Shown here one piece after another: positions 34,459-42,087 of a stretch of 64,000 nt of DNA. The stretch is taken from NCBI RefSeq assembly GCF_000519185.1, contig NZ_JAFA01000018.1, positions 62,001 through 126,000 on the forward strand. Reading direction: 5' to 3'. A program made the translations under genes and the position numbers. Numbering within the stretch: the first letter of the stretch is position 1; each line of letters starts with the position of its first letter. The notes under the pieces are model-generated. The model was not told the DNA's origin, made no database searches, and was given only the letters and a program-made list of their open reading frames with translations. Origin of the DNA: Paraburkholderia nodosa DSM 21604. Its GTDB lineage: Bacteria > Pseudomonadota > Gammaproteobacteria > Burkholderiales > Burkholderiaceae.

Positions 34459-35993
34459 ATGCCTCAGTCGCACGCCGGGTCGTACATCCTCGCGCTGGAC
34501 CAGGGCACGACGAGTTCACGCGCCCTGCTGCTAGAGCGCAGCGGCGCAATCGTCGCGCTCGCACAGAAGGAGTTTGCGCAACTTTACCCGCGGCCCGGCT
34601 GGGTCGAACATGATCCGCGCGACATCTGGTCGAGCCAGGCAGGCGTCGCGGCGGAAGCGCTCACGCGCGCGGGCGTCGGGGCCGCCGCGATTGCGGGCAT
34701 CGGCATCACGAACCAGCGCGAAACGACCATCGTGTGGGACCGTGCAACGGGTCAGCCCGTGTACAACGCCATCGTCTGGCAGGACCGCCGCACGGCCGGC
34801 TATTGCGACGAACTGAAAGCGCGCGGCCTCGAGCCAATGGTGCGCGCGAAAACCGGCCTGCCGATCGACGCGTACTTTTCGGCGACGAAAATCCGCTGGA
34901 TTCTCGATCACGTCGAGGGCGCGCGCGAAAAAGCGCGCGCGGGCCGGCTCGCGTTCGGCACCGTGGACGCCTGGCTGCTGTGGCACTTCACGCGCGGCGC
35001 GCTGCACGCCACCGACGTCACGAACGCCGCGCGCACGATGCTCTTCGACATCCACAGGCTGCGCTGGGACGACGACCTGCTCGCGCTCTTCGAGATTCCG
35101 CGCAGCATGCTGCCGCAGGTGCGTTCGTCGTCGGAGATCTACGCGCGCACGGCGGCGTCGCTCTTCGCAGCCGAAATCCCGCTTGCCGGCGTGGCCGGCG
35201 ACCAGCACGCGGCGCTCTTCGGGCAGATGTGCATGCGCCCCGGCATGGTGAAGAAACCTACGGCACCGGCTGCTTTCTCGTGATGAATACTGGCGCGCAG
35301 CCCGTCGAGTCGAGCCACAACCTCGTCACGACCATCGCGTGGCAAGCGCTCGGTCAAACGCAATACGCGCTGGAGGGCAGCATCTTTATCGCGGGCGCGG
35401 TGGTGCAATGGCTGCGCGACGGGCTCGGCATCATTCGCAGCGCAGCGGAAATCGAACCGCTCGCGGCCAGCGTGCCGCACAGCGACGGCGTGTACTTCGT
35501 GCCCGCGTTCGCCGGCCTCGGCGCGCCGCACTGGAACGCGCACGCGCGCGGCACGCTGTTCGGGCTCACGCGCGGCACGACCGCGGCGCATATCGCACGC
35601 GCGGCGCTCGAGTCGATCGCCTATCAGTCGTTCGACGTGCTCGCCGCCATGGAGGCCGATTCCGGTATGCGCGTGAACGAGCTGCGTGTAGATGGCGGCG
35701 CCAGCGCGAACGATCTGCTCATGCAGTTTCAGGCCGACCTGCTGGGCGTGCATGTGTTGCGGCCGCGCTCGAGCGAAAGCACCGCGCTGGGCGCGGGATA
35801 TCTGGCCGGGCTCGCGGTGGGGTTCTGGCGCGATATCGACGAACTCCAGCAGCATTGGAGTCTCGAGCGCCGCTTCACGCCCTCGTTGCCGCGCGACGAT
35901 GCGGCAAGGTGCCTGGCCGGCTGGCAGCGCGCGATACTCGCGGCAAAAGCATGGGCCGACACCCGCGAGGCAGACGCAATGGACGACGGCTGA
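34459..35993 (+). pseudogene. glpK: Glycerol kinase, disrupted by a one-base deletion
   Basis: FGGY-family glycerol kinase (glycerol + ATP to glycerol 3-phosphate). Frame 1 begins MPQSHAGSYILALDQGTTSSRALLL at 34459 (GGAGA 7 bases upstream) and is GlpK-like to about codon 265 (LFGQMCMRPGMVK), then runs into a stop at 35283. The rest of GlpK (TYGTGCFLVMNTGAQPVE to the C-terminus at 35993) continues in another frame. Homologues read GMVKNTYGTGCF; here AAGAAACCTACGGC lacks one base near 35255. Total length, about 510 codons, is normal. It is either a recent pseudogene or an assembly error. No glpF or glpD is adjacent. Confidence 0.88.
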
Positions 35994-36134
35994 GCCTCGC
36001 AGGCCGCGAGTGCGCTGCGTGCAAAAAGCAAAAGCACGTATGATGGGAGTTTCCACCTTCCCGCCTGCCTGGCTCAGGCGCACGCACCGGCCGCTGACCG
36101 CTGGCCGCGCGCTGCCCGGCCTCTCGTTTCACGC

Positions 36135-36821
36135 ATGATCGACCATCTCATCTGCGACTGTGACGGCGTGCTCGTCGACAGCGAAGTCATCGCCGACCGC
36201 GTTCTGTTCGACACGCTCAGCAGCAGCTTTCCCGGCATCGATTTTCACGCCGCCGTGAACGCGGCGTTCGGCCAGCAGACCTCGCGCTTTCTCGCCGACG
36301 TCGCCGCGCGCTTCGACCTCACGATGCCCGAGGACTTTCTCGAGACCATCGAACATCGTTGCGAAGCCGCCATTGCCGAGTCGGTGAGCCCGATCAACGG
36401 CGTGCGCGACGCCTTGCGCCAGGTGACGCTTCCTGCCGCCGTCGTTTCGAACAGCCGGCTCACGCGCGTGCACGCTTCGGTGCGGCGCGCGGGGCTCGAC
36501 ACGATCTTCGGCGAACGCATCTTCAGCGCCGAGCAGGTCGCGCGGCCCAAGCCTTATCCGGACGTGTACCTGCACGCGGCGAAGCAGCTCGGCGTGGAGC
36601 CGGCGCGCTGCGTCGTCGTCGAAGACAGCATTTCGGGTTTGAACGCCGCGCGCGCGGCAGGCATGAAGACGATTGCGTTCGTGGGCGCGAGCCACATTCC
36701 ATCGGGCTACGCCGACGTGCTGCGCGAGATGGGCATCACGCGCATCATGGCGCACATGGAAGAGCTGCCGGCGCTCGTCGAGGCCGGCGTACGCGGCGAA
36801 TTCGGCGACGTGCAGTCGTAA
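36135..36821 (+). CDS. HAD-superfamily sugar-phosphate phosphatase
   Basis: A 228-residue haloacid dehalogenase-type phosphatase, subfamily IA. The catalytic DxD is in CDCDGVLVDSE (D8 and D10); motif II VVSNSR, the lysine in ARPKPYPDVYLHAA and the acidic motif VVEDSISGLNAARAAGM follow. The cap domain type resembles beta-phosphoglucomutase, phosphoglycolate phosphatase and 6-phosphogluconate phosphatase (YieH); the substrate cannot be fixed. It follows glpK by 141 bases on the same strand. Its end is convergent with ribB. Confidence 0.9.
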   Translation: MIDHLICDCDGVLVDSEVIADRVLFDTLSSSFPGIDFHAAVNAAFGQQTSRFLADVAARFDLTMPEDFLETIEHRCEAAIAESVSPINGVRDALRQVTLPAAVVSNSRLTRVHASVRRAGLDTIFGERIFSAEQVARPKPYPDVYLHAAKQLGVEPARCVVVEDSISGLNAARAAGMKTIAFVGASHIPSGYADVLREMGITRIMAHMEELPALVEAGVRGEFGDVQS

Positions 36822-36871
36822 GGCTGCGCGCGCCGCAGGCCCGCAGACCGCACAAGTCGCATATGTCGCGA

Positions 36872-36905
36872 TGAAAACAGGACGCGGCCCATCGGCGCCA
36901 CGTCC
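36872..36905 (-). terminator. Probable terminator of ribB
   Basis: On the minus strand GGACG.GGC pairs with GCC.CGTCC (36897-36905 with 36880-36888; one G-U pair) around an 8-base loop, followed by TGTTTTC. It lies 26 bases after the ribB stop. Confidence 0.6.
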
Positions 36906-36930
36906 CTCACTCCGCTACTTTCAGCGCGCC

Positions 36931-37659
36931 TCAGGCCGGCTCGGCGCAGCGCTCGCGCGCCACGGCGAGCGACTCGCGAAACGCCACCAGCTCGGCAATC
37001 GAGAGCACCGGCAGATTGTGGAGCCTGGCGAAGTCGTCGACCTGCTTACCGCGCGCCATTGTGCCATCCGGGTTCATCAGTTCGCACAGCACGCCGGCGG
37101 GCGCGAGGCCCGCGAGCACCGCCAGATCGACGGTGCCTTCGGTATGGCCGCGGCGCGCCAGCACGCCGCCCTTCTGCGCGCGCAGCGGGAACACGTGGCC
37201 CGGGCGCACGATATCCGCAGGCTTCGCGTCCGGGGCAATCGCGGCGCGGATCGTCGTCACGCGGTCGGCGGCCGAAACACCTGTGCTCACGCCGTCGCGC
37301 GCTTCGATCGAGACCGTGAACGCGGTGCGGTTGCGGCTCTCGTTGTGGGCCACCATCGGCGGCAGTTCGAGCGCGCGCACCTTTTCGTCGGACAGACACA
37401 GGCAGACGATGCCGCTGCATTCGCGGATGAAGAGCGCCATCGTTTCGGGCGTGAGGCGTTCGGCGGCGACGATCAGATCGGCCTCGTCCTCGCGGTCGTG
37501 GTCGTCCTGCAGCACGACCGGGCGGCCTTCGCGCATGGCTTGCAACGCGGCGGCAATGCGCTGCGGCACCGGCTCGGAATCGATGAACGGGAGATCGGCG
37601 GCGGCGTCGAGCGGCGCGCCCTGGGATGAAGCGAGAGTGGTACTGGCAGTAAGGGACAT
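36931..37659 (-). CDS. ribB: 3,4-dihydroxy-2-butanone 4-phosphate synthase
   Basis: A 242-residue stand-alone RibB that converts ribulose 5-phosphate to 3,4-dihydroxy-2-butanone 4-phosphate plus formate for riboflavin synthesis. The active-site segment VVLQDDHDREDEADLIVAAE, the FTVSIEARDGVSTGVSAADR stretch, the GHVFPLRAQKGGVLARRGHTEG substrate loop and CELMNPDGTMAR are complete. There is no fused GTP cyclohydrolase II domain. The first 25 residues are a variable lead-in. An FMN riboswitch precedes it, so expression falls when FMN is plentiful. Confidence 0.96.
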   Translation of the reverse strand: MSLTASTTLASSQGAPLDAAADLPFIDSEPVPQRIAAALQAMREGRPVVLQDDHDREDEADLIVAAERLTPETMALFIRECSGIVCLCLSDEKVRALELPPMVAHNESRNRTAFTVSIEARDGVSTGVSAADRVTTIRAAIAPDAKPADIVRPGHVFPLRAQKGGVLARRGHTEGTVDLAVLAGLAPAGVLCELMNPDGTMARGKQVDDFARLHNLPVLSIAELVAFRESLAVARERCAEPA

Positions 37660-37660
37660 G

Positions 37661-37699
37661 TGAAACGCTCCTCGCGAGAGTTAGGCGAAAAACGTTTCA
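37661..37699 (-). promoter_or_regulatory. SD-containing hairpin before ribB (likely riboswitch expression platform)
   Basis: TGAAACG and CGTTTCA arms (37661-37667 with 37693-37699) enclose CTCGCGAG and the ribosome site GAGGAG of ribB. It lies between the FMN aptamer and the start codon, suggesting translational control by SD occlusion. The switch mechanism is inferred. Confidence 0.55.
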
Positions 37700-37830
37700 G
37701 GGCATTGCAAACAGACAGGAATCCCCGGCACGCGTGATTCGCACGGATGCGGCACGCCCCAAAAATGGGGACGCACGCGCATCGGCCGAAACGCCGCGGC
37801 GGATGGGCAAACATGACCATCTGCACATCT

Positions 37831-37993
37831 TCTTTCATCCGGACTATGACCGTCGGCTCTGGCTTCGCACCAGATCTGCTGACCCTGCGCACGACACAAT
37901 GAGGCTCGCGCAGGCGCTCGCGGGCTCGTCGACCTTGCCTTGCGGCGCGGCCGGCATACCGCCGGTGGGGAATTTCGCCCCGCCCTGAAGACG
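37831..37993 (-). promoter_or_regulatory. FMN riboswitch (RFN element)
   Basis: Read on the minus strand, the conserved RFN blocks appear in order: CAGGGCGGGGCGAAATTCCC, CACCGGCGGTATGCC, GCCCGCGAGCG, GGTCAGCAGATCTGGTGCGA, GAGCCGACGGTCATAGTCCGGATG. These are the hallmark sequences of the FMN aptamer (Rfam FMN family). It lies about 170 bases upstream of ribB, exactly where expected for control of riboflavin synthesis. Confidence 0.95.
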
Positions 37994-38081
37994 CACTGAT
38001 TACCGGCTTATTACCTGACTTAACCGGCGGGCAAAGGATACAACAGGCTGCGCAACTGTGCAGCGCGAAAAAGCACGACTA

Positions 38082-38093
38082 GAGAATATTCTC
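38082..38093. promoter_or_regulatory. Perfect 12-bp palindrome upstream of the ribB leader
   Basis: GAGAATATTCTC is a perfect palindrome in the A/T-richer gap between the XRE-cupin gene end and the FMN riboswitch. It could be an operator for ribB or a minimal hairpin (GAGA/TCTC) ending the upstream gene; minus-strand CTTTTT follows 12 bases later. Confidence 0.4.
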
Positions 38094-38109
38094 GACGATA
38101 CGGCGCGGC

Positions 38110-38859
38110 TCATGCCGGCTGCGCCGCCACGGCTGCGACCGACTTGACCACCTCCACCGTGTCGACCGTCCTGACCGCTTCGACTGCCGACGGCGCTTCG
38201 CCGCCAGCCGGCGCGGCCGGCACGTCCCAGCGCGGCGGCGTCTCGGCGTTGAGCGTCACGCGAAACACGCGTGCCTCGGTGTCGCCCGGGTTGCGCAGGC
38301 TGTGCGGCTGGTCGGCGTCGAATACGATCGCGTCGCCGGTTGCGAGCAGTTGGCGCCGATCGTGCACGCTCACTTCGAGCGTACCCTCGCTCACCACGAG
38401 GTTCACCGTCGTGCCGGGCGGGCGGCGCACGCCGGGCTCGGTATGCAGCGGCGCGATGCGCAGTTCGTGGAATTCGGCGGCGGCGGGCTCCCCTTCCGGA
38501 TAGAGCGCGCGCGCCGAATAACGGCCGTCGGCGGAAACGAGGCGCGACGCCCGCTCGGCGGGCAAATGCTCGAAGCCGTTCACGGCATGGCGCCGCAGGA
38601 ACGCCGAAACCGAGACTTTGAGCGCCGCCGCCACCTTGCACAGCACCTTGATCGACGGCACGCTGCGCGCCGACTCGACTTGCGCGAGCATCGCGCGGGA
38701 GACACCCGAGGCGCGTGCGAGCGCATCGAGCGAAAGCTGGCGTTCGGCGCGCAGCCGGGCGAGGTTCACACCGACGAGATGCTCCAGCGTCTCGTAAGAT
38801 CCTTCGGTGTGCGCAATATCGGGTTGTGCATCGCGGACGAGCGCGAGGGGTGAATGCAT
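38110..38859 (-). CDS. XRE-family regulator with C-terminal cupin domain
   Basis: A 249-residue two-domain regulator. An N-terminal helix-turn-helix (about 30-85: VGVNLARLRAERQLSLDALARASGVSRAMLAQVESARSVPSIKVLCKVAAAL) is joined to a cupin sensor domain (about 120-215, with GTTVNLVVSEGTLEVSVHDRRQLLATGDAIVFDADQPHSLRNPGDTEARVF). Relatives control amine, amino acid or multidrug efflux genes. GGAGG lies 6 bases before the ATG at 38859; the open frame extends further upstream without support. A Val/Ala/Pro-rich tail follows the cupin. The adjacent MFS efflux gene on the same strand is a possible target (inference). Confidence 0.88.
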   Translation of the reverse strand: MHSPLALVRDAQPDIAHTEGSYETLEHLVGVNLARLRAERQLSLDALARASGVSRAMLAQVESARSVPSIKVLCKVAAALKVSVSAFLRRHAVNGFEHLPAERASRLVSADGRYSARALYPEGEPAAAEFHELRIAPLHTEPGVRRPPGTTVNLVVSEGTLEVSVHDRRQLLATGDAIVFDADQPHSLRNPGDTEARVFRVTLNAETPPRWDVPAAPAGGEAPSAVEAVRTVDTVEVVKSVAAVAAQPA

Positions 38860-39060
38860 GGCTGCCTCCAGGCGCACCGCGTGATTGCGGCGCAAGAGCA
38901 TGAATGGAGGCAAGACTAGCATCGCGATTTGCCGCGCCCAACGAAGTTATCTTCACACTGTTATCAGCATTGCAGAGCGCCAATCCTGGATTGCTTTCGC
39001 GTCCTGCGCATAAGGCGCATTGCCCGCCGCACGGCCTTGCGCCTTGGCCTCATCGGGCGC

Positions 39061-40248
39061 TCACGTATTCTGCCGCGCCGCCACGCGCGCATCGGGCACC
39101 GGTACGGTGCGCGTGTCGAGCCGCGCCGCCGCCCAGGTGAGCACGAGCGCCGCCAACGAGACGGCTGCGGCCACCCACGGCAGCGAGTCGAGCGCCACGC
39201 CGTGCGCAATGGCGAGACCGCCCATCCACGCGCCCATTGCGTTGCCCACGTTGAACGCGCCGATGTTCAGCGTCGAAGCGAGATTCGGCGCCGCCGCGGC
39301 CTTCGCGACTACGCGCATCTGCAACGGCGGCACGGTCGCGAACGCGGCGATGCCCCACACGAAGACGGTGATCGCGGCGGGCCACATGGCGTGGCTCGTC
39401 TTCGTGAAGATGGCCATGACCACGGCGAGCATCACGAGAATGCCCATGAGCGAAGGCATCAGCGCGCGGTCCGCGAGCTTGCCGCCCAGGGTGTTGCCGA
39501 GCGTCAGGCCCACGCCGAACAGCACGAGCATCAGCGTCACGCCGCGCGGCGAGAAGCCGCCCACCTGTTCGAGAATCGGCGCGATGTAGGTGAACACGAC
39601 GAACACGCCGCCGAAGCCCAGCACCGTCATGCCGAGCGCGAGCCACACCTGCGGGTCGCGCAGCACGCGCACTTCGTGGCCGAGCCCCACCGGGCCGCTG
39701 TCGTGATGATTGGGCACCAGAGCCGTCACGCCGACGAGCGAAATCACGCCAAGGCCGCTCACTATCCAGAACGCCACGCGCCAGCCGAACTGCTGCCCAA
39801 TGGCGGTGCCGAACGGCACGCCCAGCACGGTGGCGAGCGTGAGTCCCGTGAACATCAGCGCGATGGCGCTCGCGCGCTTTTCCTGCGGCACGAGCGAGGC
39901 GGCCACCACGGCGCCGATGCCGAAGAACGAACCGTGCGCGAACGACGCGACGACGCGCGCGACCATCAAGAGCGAATAGTTCGACGCGACCGCGCACATC
40001 ACGTTGCCGACGATGAACACGCCCATCAGCAGTTGCAGCGCGAGCTTGCGCGGCATGCGGCTCGTCAGCGCGGCGAGCAGCGGCGCGCCGGCCGCCACGC
40101 CGAGCGCATAGCCGGTCACGAGCAGCCCCGCGGCGGGAATCGTCACGTGCAGATCGCGCGCCACATCGGGCAACAGGCCCATGATGAGGAACTCGGTGGT
40201 GCCGATGGCAAAGGCGCTGATGGCCAGCGCGAGCAAGGGGATAGGCAT
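39061..40248 (-). CDS. MFS efflux transporter (DHA1, arabinose-efflux/YdhP-like)
   Basis: A 395-residue, 12-segment major facilitator. The start MPIPLLALAISAFAIGTTEFLIMGLLPDVA is a signature of the DHA1 group that includes AraJ, YdhP and chloramphenicol-type exporters (TTEF motif). Other signs are GYALGVAAGAPLLAALTSRMPRK (motif A region) and FGVGLTLGNTLGGKLADR. It probably exports a small molecule. It lies 57 bases downstream of the VOC gene on the same strand, and that pair is divergent from a LysR gene, a typical regulated detoxification or efflux unit. Confidence 0.9.
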   Translation of the reverse strand: MPIPLLALAISAFAIGTTEFLIMGLLPDVARDLHVTIPAAGLLVTGYALGVAAGAPLLAALTSRMPRKLALQLLMGVFIVGNVMCAVASNYSLLMVARVVASFAHGSFFGIGAVVAASLVPQEKRASAIALMFTGLTLATVLGVPFGTAIGQQFGWRVAFWIVSGLGVISLVGVTALVPNHHDSGPVGLGHEVRVLRDPQVWLALGMTVLGFGGVFVVFTYIAPILEQVGGFSPRGVTLMLVLFGVGLTLGNTLGGKLADRALMPSLMGILVMLAVVMAIFTKTSHAMWPAAITVFVWGIAAFATVPPLQMRVVAKAAAAPNLASTLNIGAFNVGNAMGAWMGGLAIAHGVALDSLPWVAAAVSLAALVLTWAAARLDTRTVPVPDARVAARQNT

Positions 40249-40305
40249 CGAAATCTCCGAAAATCAGCCTGGATTCAAATGGGCTTCAGTGGCATCCAGC
40301 GGCCA

Positions 40306-40710
40306 TCAAGCCGCCGCGCCGGCCGGCAGCGACGTCACGAACTCGACGACGACACCCGGCGCGAGCGCAACGAACAGCTGCACTTCCGCGCTCGCGGGCA
40401 CCTCCGCCAGCTGGTACGGCACGCGGTGAGCCGCAAGCCGCTCGACGAGTGAGCGCCACTCAACGCCCGGTGCCACGCGAAACGCCACGTGGTCGATGCG
40501 CGGCGCGACGAGCGCAGACGATCCAACTGACAAGCGGGCGGGCCCGGTCGCATCGACCAGATGGATGACCGGGCGGCCGTTCGCGTAGAGCCAGTGGCCG
40601 TCCACGCGAAACGGCGGCCGCGGACCGTCTTCGAGGCCGACGATGTCGCGAAAGAAGCGGCATGTGCCTTCGAGATCGGGCGTGACGAGGGTGACGTGAT
40701 CGAGTTGCAT
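40306..40710 (-). CDS. VOC-superfamily (glyoxalase/dioxygenase-like) protein
   Basis: A 134-residue vicinal-oxygen-chelate protein with two beta-alpha-beta-beta-beta halves. The first His ligand is in MQLDHVTLVTPDLEGTCRFF, another in IDHVAFRV, and the acidic ligand likely in VVVEFV near the end. This resembles glyoxalase, fosfomycin-resistance and extradiol dioxygenase proteins; substrate is unknown. It is first in a two-gene unit with the MFS transporter and divergent from the LysR gene, so resistance or detoxification is plausible but unproven. Confidence 0.87.
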   Translation of the reverse strand: MQLDHVTLVTPDLEGTCRFFRDIVGLEDGPRPPFRVDGHWLYANGRPVIHLVDATGPARLSVGSSALVAPRIDHVAFRVAPGVEWRSLVERLAAHRVPYQLAEVPASAEVQLFVALAPGVVVEFVTSLPAGAAA

Positions 40711-40789
40711 GGCGCGCGGTCCGAGGCGGTTGTCCTGAAAACACGCGCATTGTCGCGGCTACACTCGAATTTGATAATTGGCGTAGCAT

Positions 40790-40804
40790 TTGAATCATTT
40801 TCAA
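40790..40804. promoter_or_regulatory. Candidate LysR-type operator
   Basis: TTGAA-N5-TTCAA dyad in an A/T-rich stretch (40766-40820) between the divergent VOC and LysR genes. LysR proteins bind interrupted dyads of the T-N11-A kind in such intergenic regions and repress themselves while activating the divergent unit. Assignment rests on position and symmetry. Confidence 0.4.
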
Positions 40805-40825
40805 TCTATTTCTAATAATCGCGCG

Positions 40826-41809
40826 ATGGACAATCTCGGCGACGTGCGCCTTTTCGTGGAGGCAACACGCCTCGGCAGCCTTTCCGCGGCGGGCCGCAAG
40901 CTCGGCCTCACGCCCGCGGCGGCCAGCGCCCGGCTCGCGCGGCTCGAAGCGGAGCTTCGTGCGCGTCTGTTCGACCGCACCACCCGCCAGCTGCGCCTCA
41001 CCGACGAAGGCCGCCTCTACCTCACCTGCAGCGAGCACGCGCTGCGCTCGCTCGACGACGCCAAAGCGGCCTTGCAGGAGGGCCAGAACGCGGTGCGCGG
41101 CAAGGTGCGCATTTCGGCGACCTCGGATTTCGGCCGCAATCTGCTGATGAACTGGCTCGACGAATTCCGCGCCCTCTATCCCGACGTGCGTTTCGCGCTG
41201 ATGCTGACCGACTCGCTCTCGAATCTCGTGCTCGAAGACATCGATCTCGCGATCCGCTTCGGCACGCCGCAGGACAGCTCGCTCGTGGCGCGCTGGCTCG
41301 CGCCGAACCGCCGCGTGCTATGCGCCTCGCCCGACTACCTCGCGCGCTGCGGCGAGCCGAAGGACCCGAACGATCTGGCCCGTTTCGACTGCATCGTGAT
41401 CGGTTCGGCGGCGGGGCCGGTGAACGAATGGCGCTTCACGCGCGGCAGCGGATCGCAGACCGAAACGCAGACCTATACGGTGGCGCTCGACGGCGCGCTC
41501 GAATCGACGGATGGCGAAGTCGCGCGCCAGTGGGCGCTATGCGGCTACGGCCTCGCGGTGAAGTCGATCTGGGATGTCGCGGACGATCTGCGCGCCGGGC
41601 GGCTCAAGACCGTGATGCCCGAGTGGCGCTACCCCGACGCGCCGCTGCACGCGCTCTATCACCGCAACCGCTTTCTCGCGCCGCGCGTGCGGGCGCTGCT
41701 CGATTTCCTCACCGAGCGTTTCGCGCAGACTTCGGGCGAACTGGAAGCGCTCGTCCCCTGCACGGATCCGGCCGAAGCGACGCAAAGCCGCAGACGCAAA
41801 CGGATATAA
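40826..41809 (+). CDS. LysR-family transcriptional regulator
   Basis: A 327-residue LysR regulator. The winged helix-turn-helix is at 1-60 (MDNLGDVRLFVEATRLGSLSAAGRKLGLTPAAASARLARLEAELRARLFDRTTRQLRLTDEG); the effector-binding domain follows from about 90 (VRGKVRISATSDFGRNLLM). It belongs to the CrgA/DsdC-like group by the DLAIRFGTPQDSSLVARWLAPNRRVLCASPDYL segment. The start at 40826 is the usual family start; an ATG at 40790 overlaps the probable operator. It is divergent from the VOC/MFS unit. Inducer unknown. Confidence 0.92.
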   Translation: MDNLGDVRLFVEATRLGSLSAAGRKLGLTPAAASARLARLEAELRARLFDRTTRQLRLTDEGRLYLTCSEHALRSLDDAKAALQEGQNAVRGKVRISATSDFGRNLLMNWLDEFRALYPDVRFALMLTDSLSNLVLEDIDLAIRFGTPQDSSLVARWLAPNRRVLCASPDYLARCGEPKDPNDLARFDCIVIGSAAGPVNEWRFTRGSGSQTETQTYTVALDGALESTDGEVARQWALCGYGLAVKSIWDVADDLRAGRLKTVMPEWRYPDAPLHALYHRNRFLAPRVRALLDFLTERFAQTSGELEALVPCTDPAEATQSRRRKRI

Positions 41810-42087
41810 TGTCGGATTGCGCAGAAAGCGATCCGCAGCCGCATCCGCATTGGTAAATATTGGCAAATGCGGCGCCGGCAGAAAGAAGCGAAAAACAACG
41901 CGGAACGTCCCAAGTTGCTAAACGCGCATGGCCAGAAACAGGATGCCGATGCCGGCTCACAGCCGACATCGCCGCGCCCCGATTCGGCCCCTTAAAACAC
42001 CGTAGTCCTGACGTGCAGACCGTGCATCACGCGCGCGCATCAAGCGGACGACGCCCCCAGGTCAACCACTGCGAACGGCGAAACCCG

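Noticed and set aside
35251..35262. Programmed -1 frameshift in glpK
   Set aside because: The site AAGAAACC is not a good slippery heptamer, no downstream stimulatory structure is evident, and GlpK is not known to use frameshifting. A deletion or sequencing error is simpler.
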